Assembly: GCA_963575745.1 (NCBI GenBank)
Contig: CAUYUJ010013847.1
Location: forward strand, 397,501 to 425,604
DNA length: 28,104 bases
Origin: Prorocentrum cordatum
Lineage: Eukaryota; Sar; Dinophyceae; Prorocentrales; Prorocentraceae
Direction: 5' to 3'
The position numbers and the translations under genes are program-made. The notes beneath the pieces were generated by a model. It was not told where the DNA came from and made no database searches. It saw only the letters and a program-made list of their open reading frames with translations. Positions 17,032 through 23,848 of this stretch are shown one piece after another (the stretch's first letter is position 1; each line of letters starts with the position of its first letter).

Positions 17032-17175
17032 CGGCGCTGTTGCTTACCTGTCCACGGACAGGCCTAAGCCTCCCTGACCCCTGGTCGAGCGATGGGACTT
17101 GAGTGGAGTTTCGCCTGCTTTCGTTGCGAGGAGAGCGCGATTTGCGGCACGCGGCCATGCAGATCGGATGGGACT
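16851..17175 (+). pseudogene. Element 2: connection segment, frameshifted with internal stop
   Basis: This frame reads A-W-A-K-V-K-D-P-V-A-A-L-L, then S-L-P-D-P-W, the kind of segment found between thumb and zinc finger in such elements (compare R-G-R-W-E-R-G...T-G-P-M-A-A-P in element 1). A tga at 17100-17102 ends it. The same frame then reads V-E-F-R-L-L-S-L-R-G-E and continues to G-W-D-W-T-G before the next shift. Confidence 0.55.
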
Positions 17176-17842
17176 GGACAGGATAGGGCAAGGCCGAGGC
17201 TGGTGTGGGCCCATTTTCTGGCGGCCTGTGAACGAGATGCTGCACAAACGGCTGGATCCAAAGGAAGGTGTGGACGACGGGTCTTGGGGTGAGCGGGAAA
17301 GGAGATTGCTCAGAGGCCTAGTCATAGGGTCTCATTGGTCGCAATTTCGCTTGCACCAGCATGATCCCATGCTGCCGTGCCACTGCCTCATCTGTGGAGC
17401 AGGAAGGGGCACGCCCTTTCATCGCCATTTTTGTTGTCCTGCGAGAGTGGCTTGGAGGAGAGAGTTCCTGCCAGGGGAGCTGAAAGGGTTGCTGAACAGG
17501 CTACAGGGATGCTCAGTGGATCTGCAGGAGAAGTTTGCCAGGGGCATTCTCCCAGACACGTGCCAGGCTTTCGGGCGGCCCAGTTGGGACCCCAGTTGGG
17601 AGTTCCAAGCGTCGGGCCAAGGGCCGCCGCTAGCTCTAGAGCAGGGGCATTTTTTTCCGACGGGTCAGGCATGGATGGCCTCTTCCCTTCGTTTCGAGTC
17701 GCGGGTTGGGGAGTGGCGATCTTTGACGGAGAGCTCCGTCCTTTGGCTGAATGGCATGGGGCGGTCCCACCAGATGTCTGCCCAGACCAGGTGGCCAGGG
17801 ATGGCGAGGATTATGCCATTCGCATGGCCCGCGCACATCTAG
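17099..17842 (+). pseudogene. Element 2: zinc-finger segment
   Basis: The frame is sensible from about 17,175 (G-W-C-G-P-I-F-W-R-P-V-N) to about 17,600. A zinc finger C-H-C-L-I-C...T-P-F-H-R-H-F-C-C-P lies at about 17,380-17,442. It corresponds to the C-x2-C...H-x(3-4)-C finger between RT and RNase H in the other two elements. After about 17,600 the sense passes to the next frame, so the distal part is a shadow. Confidence 0.65.
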
Positions 17843-18372
17843 TAGGCTCTTTCACAGTGCACACTGATTCTAAAGGAACGCTGCAATGCTGCCGGTGCCC
17901 GAAGTGGGCAGTCTTGCCCGACACTTTGCGCGCTCACCTGTGGGAGCAGACTTTCTTTGAAGGGAGGCCGCCCGATATCACCTTTAAAAAGGTTCCCGCG
18001 CACGCCAGCATGACCGATGTTCGGGAAGGGCGCCTCTCGCTGTTTGAGCGCGAAGGCGATCGAGCGGCGGATAGGCTGGCGAAGACCGGGGCAGCGCTTG
18101 CCCGCAGGAACAAAGACGTGGTCTTGATGGCCAAAGGAATGCTCTGCCTGGCGCGCATGTTAGTGAAGTATATCAGCCTGGCCGAAGCCCACTATGCAGA
18201 TCAGGACATGTTCGACAATGTAGGAGCCCAGGGGCTCACTATGATTTCGCTTGAGGCTGACGGCGAGTTGGGGAAAGCTCTTGTGAGGGCGACGAGGGAG
18301 GAAGAGGAGGCTGCCGCTGCTTCCACTACTCCCTCCGCCCAGTCCCCTCCTCCGCCTCAGGCCAGAGAATAG
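17377..18372 (+). CDS. Element 2: RNase H domain
   Basis: The sensible part begins at about 17,600. RNase H residues are all present: F-F-S-D-G-S-G (about 17,650-17,670), a Glu in D-G-E-D-Y-A-I-R (about 17,800-17,823), V-H-T-D-S-K-G (about 17,857-17,877), the His of V-P-A-H-A-S (about 17,992-18,009) and the final Asp in E-G-D-R-A-A-D-R-L-A (about 18,052-18,081). The domain would degrade the RNA of RNA:DNA hybrids during retrotransposition. After a Glu/Ala/Pro-rich linker the frame stops at 18372; the tail continues in another frame. The ATG at 17377 has no support. Confidence 0.8.
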   Translation: MPLPHLWSRKGHALSSPFLLSCESGLEERVPARGAERVAEQATGMLSGSAGEVCQGHSPRHVPGFRAAQLGPQLGVPSVGPRAAASSRAGAFFSDGSGMDGLFPSFRVAGWGVAIFDGELRPLAEWHGAVPPDVCPDQVARDGEDYAIRMARAHLVGSFTVHTDSKGTLQCCRCPKWAVLPDTLRAHLWEQTFFEGRPPDITFKKVPAHASMTDVREGRLSLFEREGDRAADRLAKTGAALARRNKDVVLMAKGMLCLARMLVKYISLAEAHYADQDMFDNVGAQGLTMISLEADGELGKALVRATREEEEAAAASTTPSAQSPPPPQARE

Positions 18373-18386
18373 AGCTGCCCCCTGAA

Positions 18387-18878
18387 GTGGCCGAGCGGGC
18401 CAAAGACAGCAATCAGCTGCCTTGGTTGTTTCGGCAACACTGTCTTCTGGAGTTTGAAGTTTTGGAGGTTGATCACCCTCCTATTGTTTCTTGTTCTACT
18501 TGTGGGGGGTACGCAACCGCCTCCTCAGGGTCCAGGTGTTTACGTTCTATGTGTCTAGGCTCGCAAAGGGCCCTAGTGGGCCCTGGCAAGAAGAAAACCA
18601 AGGCGGCGTTGAAAGGGAAGCACCTCAACAGACCTCTCAAGCTGGGCCCCTGGAGTACTCCTGGGGGGGCGGCGAGAGCGTTGTTGGGGTGTCTTGAGAG
18701 AGATTCAGGGGCCCGGCCTCGAGAGAAGAAGAATGGGCCCAGAGCGGGCCCAAGTTGCACGGTTTGCCTTGCTGACATCCTCCAAGCGTTCGGCCTCAAT
18801 GAAGGCGAAGCTCTGAAGCTTGGAGAGAGATTCGATCGTTCTGAAGAGCCGGACGAAGACGAACTGTCTGACTGCTGA
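18387..18878 (+). CDS. Element 2: Cys-containing C-terminal tail
   Basis: The frame is open from about 18,345 and reads P-E-V-A-E-R-A-K-D-S-N-Q-L-P-W-L, then C-S-T-C-G-G-Y-A (about 18,492-18,515), C-L-R-S-M-C-L-G, then a basic segment and an acidic end (E-E-P-D-E-D-E-L). Paired Cys after RNase H, with a C-G-x-Y-A wording, matches the position of the Cys-rich tail in element 1 and is probably a zinc-binding module. It could instead be part of a flanking host sequence, but continuity with the RNase H frame makes the element more likely. Confidence 0.55.
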   Translation: MAERAKDSNQLPWLFRQHCLLEFEVLEVDHPPIVSCSTCGGYATASSGSRCLRSMCLGSQRALVGPGKKKTKAALKGKHLNRPLKLGPWSTPGGAARALLGCLERDSGARPREKKNGPRAGPSCTVCLADILQAFGLNEGEALKLGERFDRSEEPDEDELSDC

Positions 18879-19021
18879 ACTGTATCCCAGGGGGGCCCTG
18901 TCGCGGACCTGGGGCGGGTCTTCGGCCTTCCTGCCCTTGGTTGACAAAGGTCCACTCTGATGGGCCCCCCTGGGGCAGTGGTGGACTGATGGGCTTCTTT
19001 CCCTTGTCCTCCCCCCCTCAG
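18879..19021. other. Spacer after element 2 ending in a splice-acceptor-like tract
   Basis: G/C-rich unique sequence that ends cttgtcctccccccctcag, a polypyrimidine run and CAG typical of a 3' splice site. The 3' end of element 2 lies somewhere here. No poly(A) or simple-repeat tail is seen. Confidence 0.4.
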
Positions 19022-19094
19022 TGGCGTGCGATCCTCGGGCCATGGTCTGCGAGCCCCCCCTCCCGGACGCCGCCTTCTCGGGCGCCCCCTGCAG
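19022..19094 (+). other. Exon-like island 2
   Basis: The island is preceded by a polypyrimidine-CAG acceptor and followed by gcag|gaggaggagg, the same AG|GA edge as island 1. In the phase left by island 1 (one base carried over) it reads V-A-C-D-P-R-A-M-V-C-E-P-P-L-P-D-A-A-F, with almost all third positions G or C. It ends with two spare bases, which island 3 completes. Product unknown; unproven. Confidence 0.38.
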
Positions 19095-19165
19095 GAGGAG
19101 GAGGAGGCCGGGGGCCTCCGAGAGCGGGGGAGGACGACCGGTAGGTAGCAAGGGCTCCCACGAGG

Positions 19166-19300
19166 GCGCGAAGTTAGTCGCGCTTCGCGAGCCTCGTTCC
19201 TCCCCCCCACTCCTCCTCGTCCTCCTTTTCTCCCTTGGGGGGGGGGGGGCGGCGCGAGAGCGCGAAGTTATTCGCGCTTCGCGGAGCGCGAAGCGCGAAG
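19166..19300. repeat. Repeated hairpin motif gcgcgaagtta / tcgcgcttcgcg
   Basis: The motif gcgcgaagttagtcgcgctt (19166-19185) recurs as gcgcgaagttattcgcgctt (19260-19279). The second copy forms a perfect 7-bp stem with a 4-nt loop (19260-19266 with 19271-19277). It overlaps an alternative 10-bp stem, gcgcttcgcg with cgcgaagcgc (19274-19283 and 19287-19296). A third gcgcgaagtt follows at 19294. The overlapping stems could switch. Confidence 0.8.
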
Positions 19301-19488
19301 TTGAGAGCCCTAGAGGTAGCCTCTTCGGATCGGCCTGGCGGCAGGTGTCCCACGGAAGTGCCTCGTCCCCCGATGACCCTAGGGACCCACAGCAGCACCG
19401 CACGGCGTGCGGCCCACAAGAGTGTGCCCCAGGATTTCCTGTAGCGAGATGCTGCGTGATGTGATGTGTGGTGCGTGTCTGCTGCAAG

Positions 19489-19636
19489 GGGCTCTCCCGA
19501 GCGTTCGCTGGCCCTCGGGGTGCTCCTCCAGCAGCTGCGCCACGTCGAGAGCTCTCGAGGCGTGCCCGCATCATCCCGAGGCTGCCGCAGGACGCCCGAG
19601 CGGTTGCCAGAGCACCACCAGGCGCCCAGGAGGGAG
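19489..19636 (+). other. Exon-like island 3
   Basis: The left edge is gctgcaag|g, and the right edge gag|gtgcga is a canonical GT donor. Joined to island 2, the first base completes a codon and the frame reads G-S-P-E-R-S-L-A-L-G-V-L-L-Q-Q-L-R-H-V-E and onward with high third-position GC; the other two forward frames are less biased. An internal cgag|gc site near 19,559 is another possible end. The acceptor has a weak pyrimidine tract. No known domain; may be part of a host gene interrupted by element 2. Confidence 0.33.
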
Positions 19637-19776
19637 GTGCGAGCCAGCGGGGTGGGGTGGTCCTGGCCGGGGAGGTGAGATCTCTCAGTGCGCGTGGCCC
19701 CCTCTGCTTCTCCCGACGCGTCCCCAGGCCCCCCCCCCTCGTCCGCTCACGTGCCTCGGGCCACGATGCGCCCCCC

Positions 19777-19882
19777 GAGGAGGAGGAGGAGGAGGAGGAG
19801 GAGGAGGAGGAGGAGGAGGAGGAGGAGGAGGAAGGAGAGGAGGAGGAGGAGGAGGAGGAGGAAGAGGAGGAGGAGGAGGAAG
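19777..19882. repeat. (GGA)n microsatellite
   Basis: About 105 nt of almost pure GGA. Read in one frame it is a run of more than 30 Glu that meets a stop right after the tract. It pairs by complementarity with the TCC tract about 155 nt downstream. Confidence 0.92.
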
Positions 19883-20037
19883 GATAATCCGATTACGAGC
19901 GCCGTTGTCTGAGCGCGACGTCGAATTTTTACCATGGCATCCTCGAGCACGACCACTCATCCAAAATCCCCGCACAAGCCCTACCCGGCTCTTCTTCTTC
20001 CTCCATCGTGGGATCGAAGTAGGAGATCCTCCTCCGC
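19883..20037 (+). other. Island between GGA and TCC tracts
   Basis: A less GC-rich 155 nt with complex sequence. One frame, from a taa at about 19,885 to a tag at about 20,021, reads S-D-Y-E-R-R-C-L-S-A-T-S-N-F-Y-H-G and ends I-V-G-S-K. The text is protein-like, but there are no clear splice sites and no domain I recognise. Confidence 0.25.
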
Positions 20038-20215
20038 CTCCCCTCCTCCTCCTCCTCCCCTCCTCCTCATCATCATCATCCTCCTCCTCCCCCTCCTCCT
20101 CTTCGTTCTCCTCCTCCTGCTTCTGCTCCTGCTCCTCCTCCTCTTGCCGTTCCTTCTCCTCGTCGTCCTTTCCCTCCCCTTCCCCTCACCACCCTCCTCC
20201 CCCTCCGCCAACCTC
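20038..20215. repeat. (TCC)n tract, interrupted
   Basis: TCC/CTC with atc, ctg and gtc interruptions, grading into tcccctcccc. It is the inverted partner of the GGA tract at 19777-19882. Confidence 0.85.
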
Positions 20216-20380
20216 TCAAAAAAAACACGGACACAATTAATCGTCGATTCCTAGGAAAATGTAGGAAAATATGGGAGTGGGGGGGGAGACAAAAGCCCAG
20301 AATATATGGAACAGCTTAGGTGATCCTGTTAGTCGTGTGTAATTATTTGTGTGCCCCTGGGCCCCTTCAACCTCCTCCTC
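20216..20380. other. AT-richer spacer
   Basis: It contains caattaatcgtcgattccta and taggaaaatgtaggaaaata, a short direct repeat. It stands out from its neighbours in base composition. No gene is visible. Confidence 0.35.
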
Positions 20381-20930
20381 CCCTCTCCCTTCCTCACGCC
20401 CTGGCTCCGGCGCGCCGCGTGGATCCCGCCCTGCGCCTCGCCGTCCCCAGGAGCTCGAGGCCTGGCTGGCCGCCGCTGCTGCAGGGGTGCTGCCCTCTCC
20501 GCCGGACCCTCCCCCCCCCCCCTGCTTCCCCTCTCCTCCTCCCCTCCTCCCCCTCCGCCGGACCCCCCCTTCCCCCCCCCCCCCCTGCTGCCCCTCTCCT
20601 TCCCCCCACCTCCCCCTCTCCTTCCCCCCTCCTCCCCGCCGCCCTCCCCCCACTTCCTCCCTCGCAGGTTTCTCCGGCGTTGTCGTCGAACCTCGGCGTT
20701 TCTCCAGCCTCGGGGTGCTCTCCTCCAGCAGCCGAGCCCCGCCGGGGGCGTTCCCCCGGGGGATGCCCGGGCCGTCCCGCGGCGGCCAGGGCGGAGGCCG
20801 GAGCGGTGCCCCGAAGCTTGCTCCCAGCTCCTGCTGCCCGCTGCTTCCCTGCCTCCTCCCGTCCCCGTTTCCCCCCGCCCCCCTTCGTGTCCTCTCCCTT
20901 TTTCCCCGCCCCCCCCCCCCTCCTCCACAT
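20381..20930. other. C-rich region with homopolymer C runs
   Basis: Dominated by ctccccc words with C-runs up to 14 nt near 20508-20650 and 20908-20922. Two places look like 3' splice sites (ccgtccccag at about 20440-20449, ctccctcgcag at about 20657-20667). The sequence after the first reads E-L-E-A-W-L-A-A-A-A-A. No consistent coding frame could be followed further. Confidence 0.35.
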
Positions 20931-20999
20931 ACACGTTATTAATTTCTAAGTCTTCGAGAGTTCTTTGATTTTTTGGGGGGGCCAGGATCCTTTCACTTC

Positions 21000-21052
21000 T
21001 AATTGTTCTACCCTGGGCCTACTCCTGGCCACTAGGGGGCCAGGAACAATTA
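21000..21052. repeat. Nested inverted repeat
   Basis: The outer arms taattgttc (21000-21008) and gaacaatta (21044-21052) are perfectly complementary. Inside, cctggcc (21024-21030) pairs with ggccagg (21038-21044). It would form a stem-loop in DNA or RNA. It sits in a rare AT-richer patch between C-rich and purine-rich tracts. Confidence 0.7.
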
Positions 21053-21249
21053 ATCAGAAACGAGCACAAGTAGAATTGGGCACGATCAGAAATGAACGAC
21101 GTGTACGCCTCTCTTCTGGTGCTGGTGGCGCTTCTCCTCCAGCTGCGATGTCCGATCAAGGATGCACACTGTCCGTGATCTCCTGCCGCGCGAACGTTCC
21201 AGCCTGTCGCGGCGGCCGGGAACTCCGCGGGACGAGGACAAGGGCCGAA

Positions 21250-21461
21250 GAGGAGGGAGGAGGAGGAGGAGGAGGAGGAGGAGGAGGAGGAGGAGGAAGG
21301 AGGAGGAGGAGGAGGAGGAGGAGGAGGAGGATAGGAGGAGGAGGAGGAGGAGGAGGAGGGAGGATAGGAGGAGGAGGAGGAGGAGGAGGAGGGGGGGGGG
21401 GGAGGATGGAGGAGGAGGGGAAGGAGGAGGAGCGGAAGAGGAGAAGGAGGGACGAGAACAG

Positions 21462-21497
<36 letters not shown>

Positions 21498-21704
21498 GAG
21501 AGGAGGAGGGAGGAGGAGAAGAGGAGGAAGGAGAGGAGGGAAGGAGGAGGAAGGGGGGGGGAAGGAGGAGGAGGAGGAGGAGGAGGAGGAGGAGGAGGAG
21601 GGAGGAGGAGGAGGAGGAGGAGAGGAGGAGGGGAGGAGGAGGAGGAGGAGGGAGGAGGAGGAGGAGAAGGAGGAGGAGGAGAGGAGGAGGAGGAGGAGGA
21701 GGAG
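21250..21704. repeat. 455-nt purine (GGA)n tract
   Basis: The longest purine tract in the window, nearly all G and A with gac, ata and G10 interruptions and a (gaggac)n sub-run near 21460-21495. It yields frames without stops on both strands (Arg/Glu/Gly on +, Ser/Leu/Pro on -). Such mirror-like purine tracts can form triplex (H-DNA). Confidence 0.93.
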
Positions 21705-22310
21705 GCAGGGGGCGCCCTGTGGAGAGCCGGGGCCGGGCCGCTGCCGCAGAGAGCGCCTCTCTCCGCCCCTCCCGGCGCGCCAGGCCCGCGGCCCTCGGGC
21801 AGCTCGTCGGGCGGAGGGGGCGGGGCGCGGGGAGCACGACGCCGCCGGGGACGCCGAGCCGAGGAGGGTGGCGCCGACGAGCCTCGGCTGGGGCCGTGCT
21901 TCGCGGCGACCGAGGGGGCCGCCAGCGGCGCTCCGCCGCCTGCGCCGCAAGAGGCGCACGCGGCGGCGCCGGCCCTCGGCAGCGCTGCCCGCGCACGGCG
22001 GGGCCCCGCCGGCGCGGCGAGGCGCTGCGCCGCGGCCGAGGCGGGCACGGCGACGTCGTCGCGCTCGAGCTCGCGGCCGCAAGGCTCGAGGCCCTGGTGC
22101 GATCCGCGCGGTGCGATCCGCGCCCTGGTGCGATCCGCGCCCTGGTGCGATCCGCGCCCTGCGCGCGCGCACGAAGGCGGCGCGCCCCGCCGAAGGCCCG
22201 TGCCTCTGCCTGCGCTGGGCGCCTGCCCCTGCCCTTGGCCACTGGGGCCTGGGCTGCGCGGCCTGGCTGATGCCGCCCAGCCGCGGTGTTCGTGGCCCCC
22301 CCTCGTCTTC
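21705..22310. other. GC-rich complex region between GGA and TCC tracts
   Basis: About 600 nt of complex sequence at very high GC with all forward frames open. One frame has E-A-L-R-R-G and V-V-A-L-E-L-A-A-A-R-L-E-A-L near 22,015-22,098. Another has A-D-E-P-R-L-G-P-C-F-A-A-T-E-G near 21,870-21,915. Both have high third-position GC, so I cannot choose between them. It may hold an exon, but no domain is recognised. Confidence 0.3.
22091..22161. repeat. 17-bp minisatellite, about four copies
   Basis: The unit gccctggtgcgatccgc occurs at 22091, 22122 and 22139, with a shortened 14-bp copy at 22108 and a partial copy at 22156. Since 17 is not a multiple of 3, copy-number change here would shift any reading frame. 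Confidence 0.85.
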
Positions 22311-22552
22311 GCCCTCCCTCCACGCCGTTCCTTCCCTCCTCTCCTCCCTCCTCTCCTCCTCCTCCCTCCCTCCCTCCCTCCTCCTCCTACTCCTCCTCCT
22401 CCTCCTCTCCCTCCTCACCCTCCTCCTCCTCCTCCTCCTCCTCCTCCTCCTCCTCCTCCCTCACCTCCTCCTCCTCCTCCTCCCTCCTCCCTCCTCCTCC
22501 TCCTCCTCCTCCTCCTCCTCCTCCTGTTCGTTCTCCTCCTCCTCCTCCTCCT
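22311..22552. repeat. (TCC)n tract at the 5' edge of element 3
   Basis: About 240 nt of TCC/CTC with ccc and ac interruptions. Element 3 begins immediately after it. Confidence 0.92.
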
Positions 22553-22671
22553 AGCCGTTCTGGCACAAGTTTTGTGTTTGCTGTCACTGACGCTTCAGAA
22601 CGGCTGGGTGACAGCGAGTCATTCTGGCTCTCGGTTCCTCCAGCCACGTCCTGCCACTTCCAGCAGCCGCA

Positions 22672-23847
22672 ATGGTGCCGCCGCCGAAGGCCCTGCCTTG
22701 GGAGGAGCGGCCGTTGGCCAAGCGTGTTCGTTTCGCCGCAGGTGGCGACGGAGCGGACGCCCAGCATCGCGGGGGCGGTCGCCAGGCGATGTGGAAGTGC
22801 AGCTATGAGGATTGTGGTTGTGGTAAAAATCTTGCTAAGTGGTGGTTTTGTAAGCACTGCAAGCGTGAACGTGTCGATGTGCCTGTGCGTGATGTTCCTG
22901 CGCCTCGTGGGAGCTGGCAGCGGGGCCCTCCGCACCTGTCGCCAGCAGCCGTCACGGTCCCCGACACTGCGACTGAAGACGATGTCAAGCAGTTGCTCGC
23001 TTTGGCTGAGAAGTTTGGTGATTCAGTTGCAGCTTCTCAGTATAAGGTGTGGCTTGCAGCTAAGAAGCCCAAGGAGATCCCACCCAAGCCCCTGGAAAAG
23101 CAAACAGAAGAGGCGCGCCAGCGTGTGCATTCCATCGAGCGCCGCCTCAAAAAGGAGATTGACGATGTCGCCAGGGCGAGGAAGTGGGTGTATGAATGCG
23201 AAGAAGCTATGGCCAAGCTCACTGCTGAGCTGTCCGAGGCAGACAAGGAGCATAAAGCCTTGGTCGAGCGGCTGCATCATGTGGTGCACCCTGATCCTCC
23301 TCGGTCTGTTGGTAAGCTCTGCCTTCGTGACATCCTCGACGGTAAGGAAGGGGCCCTCACCATCGACTACGGTGAAGGCATCCTTGGCCTCGACGCTAAG
23401 GAGTACGAGTTATCCGCCGACGACCACAACCAGTTCGAGGCCAGGAAGCGCGAGCTGGAGCAGAGTGTGGTCGCCATCACGAAGCAATTGTTTGAGAAGG
23501 TTCAGCAGTCTGTGGACCAGATCAAAGCCTCCCACCGCCAGCACATGTCCAAGCTTCGCAAGAGGAAGCCTGAAGAGACTTCCGTCCAGCCAGCTGAGAA
23601 GATCGCACGAGGCAACAGCCCCGCTGGAGCTCGGCCACCACAGGAGCTGGGAGATGCAGCAGATGGCGTTCATGAGGATTCCGCCAGTGGGGGCGGAAGT
23701 GCAGCCAGCAGCCTTTCAGGAGACCACGGGGGAGCTCATGAGGCTGAAGCGGCCCCGCATCCTGACGTTCGGCAGCTCGCACAGGAGCTGCTCGCCAACA
23801 GGATGCAGCCTGGGCCGCCTTCTCAAACGACCCCCCCCGACGCCTAA
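22672..23847 (+). CDS. Element 3: ORF1-like zinc-finger and coiled-coil protein
   Basis: 391 residues, uninterrupted. A zinc finger near the N-terminus has Cys at 43, 48, 60 and 63 with W41 and a W-W-F-C-K-H-C end, resembling a RanBP2-type or retroelement ORF1 finger. Charged helices with heptad-like spacing follow (about 140-205 and 255-300), then a basic patch R-K-R-K-P-E and a Ser/Gly/Pro-rich tail. Such proteins in LINEs bind the element RNA. The start ATG follows a 120-nt leader after the TCC tract. The stop at 23845 follows a C8 run; the next frame carries the endonuclease without its own obvious ATG, so the two may once have been one polyprotein or be linked by frameshifting. A host protein is a less likely alternative. 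Confidence 0.78.
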   Translation: MVPPPKALPWEERPLAKRVRFAAGGDGADAQHRGGGRQAMWKCSYEDCGCGKNLAKWWFCKHCKRERVDVPVRDVPAPRGSWQRGPPHLSPAAVTVPDTATEDDVKQLLALAEKFGDSVAASQYKVWLAAKKPKEIPPKPLEKQTEEARQRVHSIERRLKKEIDDVARARKWVYECEEAMAKLTAELSEADKEHKALVERLHHVVHPDPPRSVGKLCLRDILDGKEGALTIDYGEGILGLDAKEYELSADDHNQFEARKRELEQSVVAITKQLFEKVQQSVDQIKASHRQHMSKLRKRKPEETSVQPAEKIARGNSPAGARPPQELGDAADGVHEDSASGGGSAASSLSGDHGGAHEAEAAPHPDVRQLAQELLANRMQPGPPSQTTPPDA

Positions 23848-23848
23848 T

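Larger units (their letters stand above)
15745..18900 (+). mobile_element. Non-LTR retrotransposon 2, 5'-truncated and frameshifted
   Basis: The copy begins inside the RT finger region (F-L-D-K-P-T-G-G at about 15,868-15,891) with no endonuclease, the usual result of incomplete reverse transcription. It then has the RT palm and thumb, connection, zinc finger, RNase H and a Cys-containing tail. The sense changes frame at about 15,885 (within a G9 run), 16,900, 17,175, 17,600 and 18,355, and a tga stop lies at 17100-17102. The RT and RNase H catalytic residues are nevertheless present. The 3' end after the stop at 18878 is not clear. Its RT wording differs from elements 1 and 3, so it is a separate family of the same broad clade. 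Confidence 0.85.

Noticed and set aside
20965-22554. Long frames on both strands (529 codons on +, 434 on -) with poly-Arg/Glu or poly-Ser/Pro
   Set aside because: They are driven by the 455-nt GGA tract. Only short complex stretches at 21,705-22,100 could be coding, and no single frame is favoured.
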